From Variovorax sp. DXTD-1 (GTDB lineage: Bacteria > Pseudomonadota > Gammaproteobacteria > Burkholderiales > Burkholderiaceae_C), in contig NZ_RWKH01000029.1 in the NCBI RefSeq assembly GCF_003984625.1, forward strand, positions 1 through 64,000: a stretch of DNA of 64,000 bases, read 5' to 3'. Shown here piece after piece: positions 6,146 to 14,783 of the stretch (position 1 is its first letter; each line of letters begins with the position of its first letter). The position numbers were made by a program, and so were the translations under genes. The notes under the pieces were generated by a model, which was not told where the DNA came from, searched no databases, and saw only the letters and a program-made list of their open reading frames with translations.

Positions 6146-8752
6146 ATGCGCGCCTTGCTCACCACCTTCTCCTGGCAGGAACTGCGCCATCACCCGTGGC
6201 GCAATGCCGCAGCGGTATTGGCCGTGATGCTGGGCGTGGCGCTTGCGTTCTCTGTGCAGCTCATCAACGCGTCGGCCCTCGATGAGTTCTCCAGCGCCGT
6301 GAGGTCTGTCAACGGCCAGCCGGACCTCGAAGTGCGTGCCGTGCAAGGCAGCTTCGATGAAGCGGTGTTCGGGCGCCTCGCGCAGCATCCGCAGGTGACG
6401 CTGGCGAGCCCGGTGCTCGAGTTCCAGGGCCTCGCATTGGCCGGCGAGCGGCAGGTGCCGATGCGCGTGATCGGCGTCGACGCGCTGGCGTTGCCGGCCA
6501 TTGCACCGGCGTTGATGCCGCAGCCCCGCAAGAACGCCGATCGCTTCGCGATGCTGGTACCGGGCCATGTGTTTCTGAACGCCGCGGCGCGCAACGTGCT
6601 GGGCCTGCCCGCGCAGGCCGGCGAAGACCTTGCCGAAACGGTGCAGTTGCGCAGCGGCGGCGACTGGCACCGGCTCCAGGTGGCGGGCCACGTGGCCGCT
6701 ACCGGCACCGCGCTAGCCGTGATGGATATCGGGGCTGCGCAAGACCTGTTCGACAAAGCGGGCCAGCTCAGCCGCGTCGACTTGAGGCTTGCTCCTGGCA
6801 CGGACCGGGCGGCTTTCATCGCATCGCTGCAGCGCGCCCCAGGCTGGCCCGCGGGCCTGCAGTTTGCCGAGCCCGGCGATGCGGCCGAACGCGTGAGCAA
6901 TCTCTCGCGCGCCTACCGCGTCAACCTGACGGTGCTGGCGCTGGTGGCGCTTTTTACCGGTGCGTTCCTGGTGTTCTCGGTGCTGGCGCTCAGCGTGGCC
7001 AAGCGCGCACAGCAATTCGCCCTGCTCGGCGTGCTGGGCCTGACGCCGCGCGAGCGGCTGCGGCTGGTGCTGGCCGAGTCGTTCGTGCTCGGCCTGATAG
7101 GAAGCGCCGCCGGCTTGGCGCTGGGCACTGCGCTCGCGGCCTTTGCTTTGCGCGTGCTCGGCGGTGACCTGGGCGGTGGCTATTTCCAGGGCGTGGCACC
7201 CACGCTGCACTGGAGCACCAGCTCGGCCTTGCTGTACGGCGGGCTCGGCGTGCTTGCGGCGCTGGTGGGCGGCTGGTGGCCCGCGCGCGCGGCGCAGGCG
7301 CTGCCCGAGGCGCAAACGCTCAAGGGCCTGGGCGCCGCGCCGGTGCAAAGCAGAAGCCATTGGCTGGCGCTCGGCCTCATTGCGGCAAGCGCAGCCTTGG
7401 CCAACATGCCCGCTGTGGGCGGCATTCCGGTGGCGGCATATCTTTCGGTGGGTTGCCTGCTGGTGGGCGGCATCACGGCATTGCCCTGGCTGATTGCGCT
7501 GCTGTACGACCGCATTGCACCCGCGTTTGCGCAGCGCGTGCTGCCGATGCTGGCCATCGAGCGTGCAAGGCGCATGCGCGGCACCGCAGCCGTGGCTGTC
7601 AGCGGTGTGGTCGCCAGCCTGAGCCTTGCGGTTGCACTCACGGTCATGGTCGCGAGCTTTCGCGACTCGGTGACGCGCTGGCTCGACGTGGTGCTGCCGG
7701 CCGATCTCTATCTACGTGCCACGTCGAGCGGCCGCTCCGGCAATTCGGGCACGCAGAACAGCAGCGACACAGCCACCTTCTCGCCCGCTTACGTGCAGGC
7801 CTTGGCGCAACTGCCCGGCGTGGAACGCACCGGCACGCTGCGCACCCGGTCGTTGCAGCTCGACCCCGCGCAGCCCGCCGTCACGCTGATTGCGCGAAGC
7901 CTCGAAGGCGGCGCGGCGCAGGCGTTGCCGCTGGTGGGCCCCGCGCTACCGGTGCCTGCGGGGCAGATCGGCATCTACGTGAGCGAACCGATGGTGGAGC
8001 TGTATGGCGCGAAGCCGGGCGCCCTCTTCGCGCCGCTTTCGTCTGCATTGGGCACTGCAGGTTCCGGGCTAGCGGGGTTCTTCGTGGCAGGCGTGTGGCG
8101 CGACTACGCGCGTCAGTTCGGCGCCATCACCATGGATGCACGTGATTTCGAACGCCTGACGGGCGAGCGCGAGGTGAGCGACGTGTCGCTATGGCTTGCA
8201 CCGGGCGCATCGGAGGCTGCGGTTCAGGCCTCGGTTCGCGAGTTGGCGGCGCGCCAGCCGAGCGGAATTGAGGGCTCTGGTTCGAGCATCGAGATTTCAT
8301 CGGTCGGGCAGATCCGCGCGACCTCGCTGCGCATCTTCGACCGCAGCTTTGCGGTGACCTACTGGCTGCAGGCCGTGGCAATTGCGATCGGGCTCTTCGG
8401 CATTGCGGCGAGCTTCAGCGCGCAGGTGCTGGCAAGGCGCAAGGAGTTTGGCCTGCTTGCGCACCTGGGGTTCACGCGGCAACAGGTGCTGGCGGTGGTG
8501 GCGGGCGAAGGTGCCGCATGGACGGCCATCGGTGCCGTGGCCGGGCTCGTGTTGGGGCTGGCCGTTTCGGTGGTGCTGGTGAAGGTCGTCAATCCGCAGA
8601 GCTTTCACTGGACCATGGACTTGCTGGTGCCGTGGACAAGGCTGCTGGCTCTGTGCGGCGCGGTGGTGGTGGCCGGCACCGTCACCGCCTGGCTGGCGGG
8701 ACGGGCCGCAGCGGGCAAGGACGTGGTGCTCGCGGTGAAAGAGGACTGGTAA
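6146..8752 (+). CDS. ABC transporter permease, FtsX/MacB-type, double domain
   Basis: This 868-residue inner-membrane protein has an N-terminal membrane helix (~20-40), a large extracytoplasmic domain, a first FtsX membrane block (~255-400), further helices around 405-510, a second extracytoplasmic domain, and a final FtsX block from ~735 to the C-terminus. That is the layout of the LolC/AttFG-like permeases that move lipids or hydrophobic compounds. No ATP-binding subunit is encoded nearby, which is odd because such permeases usually have one directly upstream. An AttH-like lipocalin protein that commonly accompanies this family lies 4.3 kb away. The start region CACAATGGCGGCATG resembles the short-leader starts common in this family of bacteria. 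Confidence 0.85.
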   Translation: MRALLTTFSWQELRHHPWRNAAAVLAVMLGVALAFSVQLINASALDEFSSAVRSVNGQPDLEVRAVQGSFDEAVFGRLAQHPQVTLASPVLEFQGLALAGERQVPMRVIGVDALALPAIAPALMPQPRKNADRFAMLVPGHVFLNAAARNVLGLPAQAGEDLAETVQLRSGGDWHRLQVAGHVAATGTALAVMDIGAAQDLFDKAGQLSRVDLRLAPGTDRAAFIASLQRAPGWPAGLQFAEPGDAAERVSNLSRAYRVNLTVLALVALFTGAFLVFSVLALSVAKRAQQFALLGVLGLTPRERLRLVLAESFVLGLIGSAAGLALGTALAAFALRVLGGDLGGGYFQGVAPTLHWSTSSALLYGGLGVLAALVGGWWPARAAQALPEAQTLKGLGAAPVQSRSHWLALGLIAASAALANMPAVGGIPVAAYLSVGCLLVGGITALPWLIALLYDRIAPAFAQRVLPMLAIERARRMRGTAAVAVSGVVASLSLAVALTVMVASFRDSVTRWLDVVLPADLYLRATSSGRSGNSGTQNSSDTATFSPAYVQALAQLPGVERTGTLRTRSLQLDPAQPAVTLIARSLEGGAAQALPLVGPALPVPAGQIGIYVSEPMVELYGAKPGALFAPLSSALGTAGSGLAGFFVAGVWRDYARQFGAITMDARDFERLTGEREVSDVSLWLAPGASEAAVQASVRELAARQPSGIEGSGSSIEISSVGQIRATSLRIFDRSFAVTYWLQAVAIAIGLFGIAASFSAQVLARRKEFGLLAHLGFTRQQVLAVVAGEGAAWTAIGAVAGLVLGLAVSVVLVKVVNPQSFHWTMDLLVPWTRLLALCGAVVVAGTVTAWLAGRAAAGKDVVLAVKEDW

Positions 8753-8774
8753 AGGCGTTGGTTTGCTTGCCGAT

Positions 8775-9395
8775 GGCGGGCCTGGTTTGTTTCCCGAGGC
8801 CGGGTCTCGCCCCGGCGGGCGACTCACTTTCTTTGCTTCGCCAAAGAAAGTAAGCAAAGAAAGGCGACCCCTACTGTCTGCGTCCCCTGCGCTTCGCTAC
8901 GGGGCAACCTGCGGTGCTCGACTCCGGCGGGGGTCCGCAGAACTCGCTTCGCTCAAACAGCTGCGGCCCTGATCCCGCCTCCATCTGCGCTCCTCGGCGC
9001 ATACAGAAGGGGTGGGAGCGGGCGGCCTTCGCTTCGCTCGGCCCCAGCAGCCAACAGCCAACCGCCAATACAAACATCCCAACTCATCCTAACCACTGCG
9101 GCGCGCAGCGCCGCGGTGGCTTGGCGGCCGAGCGAAGCAAAGGCCCGTTCGGCTTCCAAGCCCCTCTGTATGCGCCGAGGAGCGGAGGGTTTCGCGGATC
9201 AGGGCTCGCAGCTGTTTGAGCGAAGCGAGTTCTGCGAGACCCCGCGAAAACCGAGCACCGCAGGTTGCCCGCAGCGAAGCGGAGGGTCGCAGACAGTGGG
9301 GTCGCCTTTTCTTTGCTTACTTTCTTTTGGCGAAGCAAAAGAAAGTGAGTCCGCCGCCGGGCGGAATCCCGGCCCCGAAACCAAGCTACCGCCCA
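8775..9395. repeat. Large imperfect inverted repeat between convergent genes
   Basis: The 633-bp gap between the permease and acylase stops contains no gene. A left arm (~8775-9045) reappears inverted as a right arm (~9135-9395), with the same order of landmarks: CTCACTTTCTTT(T)GCTTCGCC, GTAAGCAAAGAAA, AACCTGCGGTGCTCG, CAGAACTCGCTTCGCTC and CTCCTCGGCGCATACAGA. Each arm ends in a short perfect hairpin: ACTTTCTTTG/CAAAGAAAGT (8826-8851) and ACTTTCTTTTG/CAAAAGAAAGT (9319-9346). Similar elements are scattered in Comamonadaceae genomes. It may act as a bidirectional transcription barrier or be a non-autonomous mobile element. The right arm reaches the last codons of the acylase gene. Confidence 0.85.
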
Positions 9396-11896
9396 ACAGG
9401 TACCAAAAGAACCCGCTCCACAGTCTCCCTCTCCACAGCCCCCCGGCTATACACAAGCGGCACGTACTTCCCCTCAAGCCACAACGGCGCAAGATCCCGA
9501 TAGTTCGGGCTGTCTGGATTCCCCGACTGCCCCGGCGTATTGATCACCCGCGAGGCATCCCAGTTGCCCACGTCCAGCACCATCCTGAACGAAGCCCCCG
9601 ATGTCAGCCTGTAGTCGCTGGCACGGTAGCTCGCAGCCATCGGAGTAAAGGCGGAACCGGACATCGGCCAGTCGCCAACTTCCAGCTTCTTGCGCGTAGC
9701 CGCATCGACCACGCCGCCCAGCGGATGCCGGAATTCCGCACGATGCAGCGCGCCCCACTTCCAGCCCGTCATGTCAGGCCCGAGTTTGGCGGTGAGCTCC
9801 TGCATCGCCGGCGGCAGGGTCTGCAGCAGCAAGGCGTTGCGCTGCGCATCGCTGACCCAGCCGGACGGGTTTTCGAGCAGCAGCACCATGCGTGTGTTGT
9901 CGCCGGGCGCGGCGAGCGATGCGGCCGCGTCGCCGGCCCCGGCCTTGAGCACGGCTGCACGCAGGGTCTTGCTGCTCCAAACCTCGTACAACGCAGCGGC
10001 GGCGCTGTCGCGGTGCATGGTGCCGTCCCAACCCTGCAGCAAACGCAGGCCGGCCGCGGTCTGCGCATCGTCGCTGCGCAAGCCGGCCAGGAGCTTCAGC
10101 AGCCGCTGCGCGGGCGTCGCGACGATGTCGTTCTGCATGCGCTCAGAGTCCTCGATGGTGAAGCGCGAGCCCGCCGCCGCCTTTGCCGCGAACAGTTCCT
10201 TGAGACGGCGTGCACGGGCCGCGTCGCTCCACTCGTAGCCGATGCCTTTCTTCGCGGCCGGATGATCGGGCGGAATGTTGTTCTCGTTCGCGGTCACCAC
10301 GTAGCCGCGCGCGGGGTTGAACTCCGAAGGCAGTTCGTCGCCGTTGCGAAAGCCCGACCACTCGTAGCGGCCATCGCCCGGCACGGGCATCAGGCCGTCC
10401 CAGTTGGGTCGGATGGGCGTCAGGCCGCCCGGCATCCAGCCGACGTTGCCGTTGCGGTCGGCATAGACCTGGTTCTCGCCCGGGGCGCCCCAGCGGTTCA
10501 TCGCGGCGCGGAACTGGTCCCAGTTCTGCGCGCGCATGTAGTCCATGGAACCGAAGTACGGCGCCATGCCGGGTTCGAGCCACGCCGCACGCAATGCGAA
10601 GGCGCGCTGCTTGCCGGGCTCGGCAAGCAGCACCGGGCCGTGGCGGGTGAAGGTGTTGACCACCTCGCGCGACACGCTCTCGCCGCGCACCGCAATGCGC
10701 TCGGTCACGTTCGTCATCGGCTCCCATCGACCCTGGTAGCGGTACTCGTTCGGGTTCTGCGGATTCAGCTGGTACACGTACAGGTCTTCCTGGTCCATGT
10801 AGAAGCGCGTGAGGCCGAATGCGATGGTGCCGTTGTGGCCGATCGAAAGACCGGGCAGGAAGGGCTCGCCCGCGCCGATGGCGTCCATGCCCGGCGCGCT
10901 CAGATGCGTCATGTAGCGCAGGCTCGGCGCGCCATGGGCGCGGTGCGGGTCGTTGGCGAGGATGGGCCTTCCGGTGGAGGTGAGCCTTGGCGCGATGACC
11001 CAGTTGTTGCTGCCATAGGCGGCCGTGGGGTCGCCTTGCATGGCCTGTTGCTCATCTTCTTCATCGGTCTTTGCGGCCACCGAAGCTGCGGCCGCACCGG
11101 CCAGCCGCGTGTTCTCCTTGGTGAAGCGCGGCGACTCGGTGGCGCGCAGGTAGGCGGCGCGCAACTCGGCCGCCGGAATGCTGCAGGGATCGAAACCGGG
11201 CGGCACCTGCGGCGTGACCGGCGGATCGAGTTCGCGGCGCAGCCAATCAGCCTTGATGCCTTCGCTGCCGGCGCAGAAAGCGCGGGCACGGTCGATCTCG
11301 GATGTGAAGTTGAGCGTGAGGCCGTGGTGCCGGATGCGCACCACATCTTCGGGCGACCACACCGCCGGCTGGTAGCCCAGCAATGCGAATTCGGTCGGCA
11401 GCAGCGCAGGCTGCGCGCGCACCTGGGCAACGTAGGCGTTGACGCCGGCGGTAAAGGCCTCGGCCACGCGCTTGGCATCGGATCCGTAGGCCAGCCACTC
11501 GCGGTACATGTCGCCGCGATACAGCACGGCACGCGCGGCACGGTCGCTCTCGACCCATGCGGGGCCGAAGTCCTTGGCCATCTCGCCGAGACCGCGCTTG
11601 CGCCACAGGTCCATTTGCCAGAGCCGGTCGCGCGCCGCCATGAAGCCCTGCGCAACGAATGCGTCGTACAGCGTGCCGGCATACAGGTGCGGCACGCCCC
11701 AGCGGTCGACCAGCACCTCGGCCGGCTTCTCGAGGCCGGGCACGGCAAAGGACGACGGCGCGCGCGGTGGCGTCTGCACGCCCGGAGGGCCCGATGCACA
11801 GCCTGCGAGCACAAGGGCCGCGAGCGCCGCGGCGCCGATGGAATGCCTTTGACCTAACGAGCGCCGCAACACGGGGCGCAGGTGTCTTGTTCTCAT
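9386..11896 (-). CDS. Penicillin acylase / acyl-homoserine-lactone acylase family lipoprotein
   Basis: This 836-residue N-terminal nucleophile hydrolase starts at the ATG at 11896, behind an AGGAG site; an in-frame upstream start at 12004 is unlikely. The N-terminus ends in a lipobox (LVLAGC, Cys33), so the mature protein is probably membrane-anchored in the periplasm. The autoprocessing site is visible as AAYG before SNNW, giving a beta-chain N-terminal Ser at about residue 296. The alpha-chain carries the expected RDRLWQMDLWRKRGLGE segment. The family cleaves amide-linked acyl chains from beta-lactams, acyl-homoserine lactones or acyl-amino acids; the substrate cannot be read here. It is divergent from the PLP-enzyme gene and convergent with the permease across the inverted repeat. 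Confidence 0.9.
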   Translation of the reverse strand: MRTRHLRPVLRRSLGQRHSIGAAALAALVLAGCASGPPGVQTPPRAPSSFAVPGLEKPAEVLVDRWGVPHLYAGTLYDAFVAQGFMAARDRLWQMDLWRKRGLGEMAKDFGPAWVESDRAARAVLYRGDMYREWLAYGSDAKRVAEAFTAGVNAYVAQVRAQPALLPTEFALLGYQPAVWSPEDVVRIRHHGLTLNFTSEIDRARAFCAGSEGIKADWLRRELDPPVTPQVPPGFDPCSIPAAELRAAYLRATESPRFTKENTRLAGAAAASVAAKTDEEDEQQAMQGDPTAAYGSNNWVIAPRLTSTGRPILANDPHRAHGAPSLRYMTHLSAPGMDAIGAGEPFLPGLSIGHNGTIAFGLTRFYMDQEDLYVYQLNPQNPNEYRYQGRWEPMTNVTERIAVRGESVSREVVNTFTRHGPVLLAEPGKQRAFALRAAWLEPGMAPYFGSMDYMRAQNWDQFRAAMNRWGAPGENQVYADRNGNVGWMPGGLTPIRPNWDGLMPVPGDGRYEWSGFRNGDELPSEFNPARGYVVTANENNIPPDHPAAKKGIGYEWSDAARARRLKELFAAKAAAGSRFTIEDSERMQNDIVATPAQRLLKLLAGLRSDDAQTAAGLRLLQGWDGTMHRDSAAAALYEVWSSKTLRAAVLKAGAGDAAASLAAPGDNTRMVLLLENPSGWVSDAQRNALLLQTLPPAMQELTAKLGPDMTGWKWGALHRAEFRHPLGGVVDAATRKKLEVGDWPMSGSAFTPMAASYRASDYRLTSGASFRMVLDVGNWDASRVINTPGQSGNPDSPNYRDLAPLWLEGKYVPLVYSRGAVERETVERVLLVPVGR

Positions 11897-11995
11897 GCGT
11901 CTTGTCTCCTGCCGGGTGGAATTTGGCAGCGCACAGTATCCCGATTTGCATATCCGCTGGGTACTGCGAGGGATGACTTGTAGACTTCCTCCTAC

Positions 11996-13072
11996 ATGCA
12001 GCAAACACCCTCCTCCATTTCATGCGGCGGCTGGCTCGGCTCTGCCATACGCCGCATCGAAGCCGACTACCAGCGCAGCGCCGACACGCACCTGATCCCG
12101 CTGCCGCTGCCCTCGCTTGCCGCGGCCGGCATCGACCTGTACCTGAAGGACGAGTCGACCCACCCCACGGGCAGCCTCAAGCACAGGCTCGCACGTTCGC
12201 TCTTTCTCTATGCGCTGTGCAACGGATGGGTGCGCGAAGGCACGACCATCGTCGAAGCCTCGAGCGGCTCCACCGCCGTGAGCGAAGCCTACTTCGCGCG
12301 GCTGCTCGGCCTGCCCTTCATTGCGGTGATGCCGCGCAGCACCTCGCCCGAAAAGGTGGCGCAAATCGCCTTCTACGGCGCGCGTTGCCACTTCGTCGAC
12401 CATGCGGCGCAGGTCTATGAAGAGGCGCGCGCACTCGCCGAGCAGACCGGCGGCCACTACATGGACCAGTTCACGTATGCCGAGCGCGCAACCGACTGGC
12501 GCGGCAACAACAACATTGCCGAGAGCATGTTCCAGCAGATGGCGCGCGAGCGGCATCCGGTGCCGGCATGGATCGTGGTGGGCGCGGGCACGGGCGGCAC
12601 CAGCGCCACCATCGGGCGCTATGTGCGCTTTCGCTGCCACGACACGCAGGTGTGCGTGCCCGACCCCGAAGGCTCGGTGTTCTCGGCCTATCACCGCACG
12701 GGCGATGCAACGCTGACTGCGGCGGGATCGCGCATCGAAGGCATCGGCCGGCCGCGGGTGGAGCCGAGCTTCGTCCGCACGCTGGTCGACCGCATGATCG
12801 AAGTGCCCAACCTCGATTCGGTGGCCGCCATGCATGCGCTCTCGGCGTTGCTGGGGCGCAAGGTCGGACCATCGACCGGCACCAACTTTGTCGGCATGCT
12901 GGCCATTGCACGCGAGATGCGTGCGGCCGGCCAGCAAGGCTCGATTCTTTCGCTGCTGTGCGATGCGGGCGAGCGCTACCTGCCGAGCTATCACGATGCG
13001 GCGTGGGTGCAGAGCGCTTTCGGCGACGTGGGCCCGGCAAAGCAGCGCATCGACGCGCTGGTTGCGCAGTGA
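11996..13072 (+). CDS. PLP-dependent cysteine synthase family protein
   Basis: This 358-residue fold-type II PLP enzyme has the lysine of the cofactor Schiff base in THPTGSLKHR (~residue 62). It also has an EASSGSTAVSEAYFARLLG loop equivalent to the substrate-binding loop of cysteine synthase and a GAGTGGTSATIGRY phosphate-binding loop. It is longer than CysK/CysM and belongs to a side branch of unclear substrate (cysteine synthase, cystathionine beta-synthase or a desulfhydrase). There is no clear Shine-Dalgarno sequence before the ATG. Its stop codon touches the start of the next gene (TGATG), so the two are coupled. Confidence 0.85.
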   Translation: MQQTPSSISCGGWLGSAIRRIEADYQRSADTHLIPLPLPSLAAAGIDLYLKDESTHPTGSLKHRLARSLFLYALCNGWVREGTTIVEASSGSTAVSEAYFARLLGLPFIAVMPRSTSPEKVAQIAFYGARCHFVDHAAQVYEEARALAEQTGGHYMDQFTYAERATDWRGNNNIAESMFQQMARERHPVPAWIVVGAGTGGTSATIGRYVRFRCHDTQVCVPDPEGSVFSAYHRTGDATLTAAGSRIEGIGRPRVEPSFVRTLVDRMIEVPNLDSVAAMHALSALLGRKVGPSTGTNFVGMLAIAREMRAAGQQGSILSLLCDAGERYLPSYHDAAWVQSAFGDVGPAKQRIDALVAQ

Positions 13073-14142
13073 TGCCTGCGCCGGCCTTCTGCAAGCTCTC
13101 GCGCCGCAGCCTGCTGCTTGCGGCGCTGGCCGCAGCGCCCGCAAGCTGGGCGCTGCCCGAGCGCACCCTGCAGTTTCCGCGCGACTTCGGCAGCCACCCC
13201 GACCTGCGCACCGAGTGGTGGTACATCACGGGCCACGCAAGAACTTCGGCGGGGCGCGAGTTCGGCTTTCAGGTGACGTTCTTTCGCTCGCGCGTCGATG
13301 CCGCGCAGGGCATGCGCTCGGCGTTCGCGGCCAAGAACCTCGTGTTTGCGCACGCCGCGGTCACCGACCTCGAAGGCCGTGTGCTGCTGCATGACCAGCG
13401 CATTGCGCGCGCGGGCTTCGGCGTTGCATCGGCCAGCGAAGCCGACACCGACGTGCGCCTGCGCGACTGGTCGCTCGTGCGCAAGGACGGCGGCTATGCG
13501 GCGCGCGTGCCGGCGGGCGAATTCACGCTCGACCTGCGCTTTGCGCCCACGCAGCCGGTGCTGCTGCAAGGCAGGGCGGGGCTGTCGCGCAAGGGCCCCG
13601 AAGAAGCACAGGCAAGCTATTACTACAGCGAGCCGCAGCTCAAGACGCAGGGCCGGCTCACGCTGAAGGGCCAGGCCTTCGAGGTCGATGGAACGGCCTG
13701 GCTCGACCACGAATGGAGCGAGGCGCTGATGCATCCCGATGCCGTGGGCTGGGACTGGATCGGCATGAACCTGGACGACGGCAGCGCCCTCACCGCCTTT
13801 CGCCTGCGGCGCCGCGACGGCAGTGCGCTGTGGGCCGGCGGTTCGTTTCGCTCGCGCGACGGTGCGCTGCGCGTTTTCAGCAACGACGAGGTGCGCTTCG
13901 ACGGCGCGAACGCGTGGACCAGCCCGCGCACGCAGGCCAGCTACCCGACCTGTTGGCGCGTGCAGACCCCATCGGGAAGCTACGAGGTGCGCGCCTTGCT
14001 CGAAGACCAGGAGCTCGACAGCCGCGGCTCCACCGGCGGGGTGTATTGGGAAGGCGTGAGCGACCTGCTCGATGCGCAAGGCCGCCGGGTCGGCCGGGGC
14101 TACCTGGAGATGACCGGCTACGCCGCACCGCTGCGGCTCTGA
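13072..14142 (+). CDS. AttH/carotenoid 1,2-hydratase-like lipocalin-domain protein, exported
   Basis: This 356-residue protein begins with a twin-arginine-like signal (SRRSLLLAALAAAPASWA), so the mature protein is probably periplasmic. The body has hallmark motifs of the AttH/lipocalin-like family: HPDLRTEWWYITGH near the N-terminus, QASYYYSEPQL, a WLDHEWSEAL motif, and GWDWIGMNLDDGSALTAFRLR. Members usually travel with FtsX-type ABC transporters, and such a permease lies 4.3 kb upstream on the same strand. The start overlaps the stop of the PLP-enzyme gene. The biochemical role is unknown; 'carotenoid hydratase' is a historical name and no carotenoid genes are here. Confidence 0.8.
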   Translation: MPAPAFCKLSRRSLLLAALAAAPASWALPERTLQFPRDFGSHPDLRTEWWYITGHARTSAGREFGFQVTFFRSRVDAAQGMRSAFAAKNLVFAHAAVTDLEGRVLLHDQRIARAGFGVASASEADTDVRLRDWSLVRKDGGYAARVPAGEFTLDLRFAPTQPVLLQGRAGLSRKGPEEAQASYYYSEPQLKTQGRLTLKGQAFEVDGTAWLDHEWSEALMHPDAVGWDWIGMNLDDGSALTAFRLRRRDGSALWAGGSFRSRDGALRVFSNDEVRFDGANAWTSPRTQASYPTCWRVQTPSGSYEVRALLEDQELDSRGSTGGVYWEGVSDLLDAQGRRVGRGYLEMTGYAAPLRL

Positions 14143-14234
14143 GTCGCCCAGCGCGCGTCTGTCATCAAGCCGTCATGCAGAGGCCATGAACTCGGCCTCC
14201 GACATTGCACGATTGAACGTGCACCAAGGCTTGA

Positions 14235-14690
14235 ATGAACAGAAGACTCCGGCTCATCGCGCTGCTGATGGTTGTAGTGGCTGCTGCGGGTGCCGCGTGG
14301 GTGTTCGCGGCCACGCGATCCGCATCGCCTGCAACCAACGCACTGCTTGAAATCCGCTGGCACGGCAACGGCATCGTCCTCCAGGGCACGGTGAGGGACG
14401 CGGCCACGCAACAGGTGCTGGTGGAGGGCGCGACCGCGCGGCTCGGCGGAGAAGCCAACCAGGTGGTGGACTGGCTGGACATCGCGCCCGCGGCGCTGCC
14501 CGTGGCCGATGCCGCATCGCTCGCCAGCCTCATCCGCCTTGGGCAAGAGGGCTGGCACCTGCAGCGGCACGCCACCGAAGCATGGCTGGCCGTGCAGTCG
14601 CCGGATGACGGTCACAGCACGCAAGCAAAGCAACTGTTGCAACGCGCCTTCGGGCCTGAGGTAACCATCCGCCTCATTCCACTCTCCTGA
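14235..14690 (+). CDS. Small membrane-anchored or secreted protein, BON/OmpA-N-like
   Basis: This 151-residue protein has an N-terminal hydrophobic signal/anchor (LIALLMVVVAAAGAAWVFAA). The rest contains a segment (IVLQGTVRDAATQQVLVEGA) that resembles the repeat unit of BON and OmpA-family N-terminal domains, with a second weaker copy near the C-terminus. It probably sits in the periplasm attached to the inner membrane. No catalytic motif is visible. It lies alone between the lipocalin and nucleotidase genes with 92-bp flanks on each side. Confidence 0.6.
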   Translation: MNRRLRLIALLMVVVAAAGAAWVFAATRSASPATNALLEIRWHGNGIVLQGTVRDAATQQVLVEGATARLGGEANQVVDWLDIAPAALPVADAASLASLIRLGQEGWHLQRHATEAWLAVQSPDDGHSTQAKQLLQRAFGPEVTIRLIPLS

Positions 14691-14783
14691 GCGTGCGATG
14701 TGCGTGCGATGCAATGGCGGTCATGGTGACGTCATCTGCCTTGTCCAGCATGCGCTGCATTCCATCAAAAAGAGGAGAGGCTC

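Noticed and set aside
8775..9395. CRISPR array or insertion sequence
   Set aside because: There are no regularly spaced direct repeats and no transposase frame; the structure is one pair of inverted arms.
14205..14222. Shared GCACGATTGAACG near 14210 and 62375
   Set aside because: The match is short, only two copies exist and they sit at different distances from the start codons; chance is enough.
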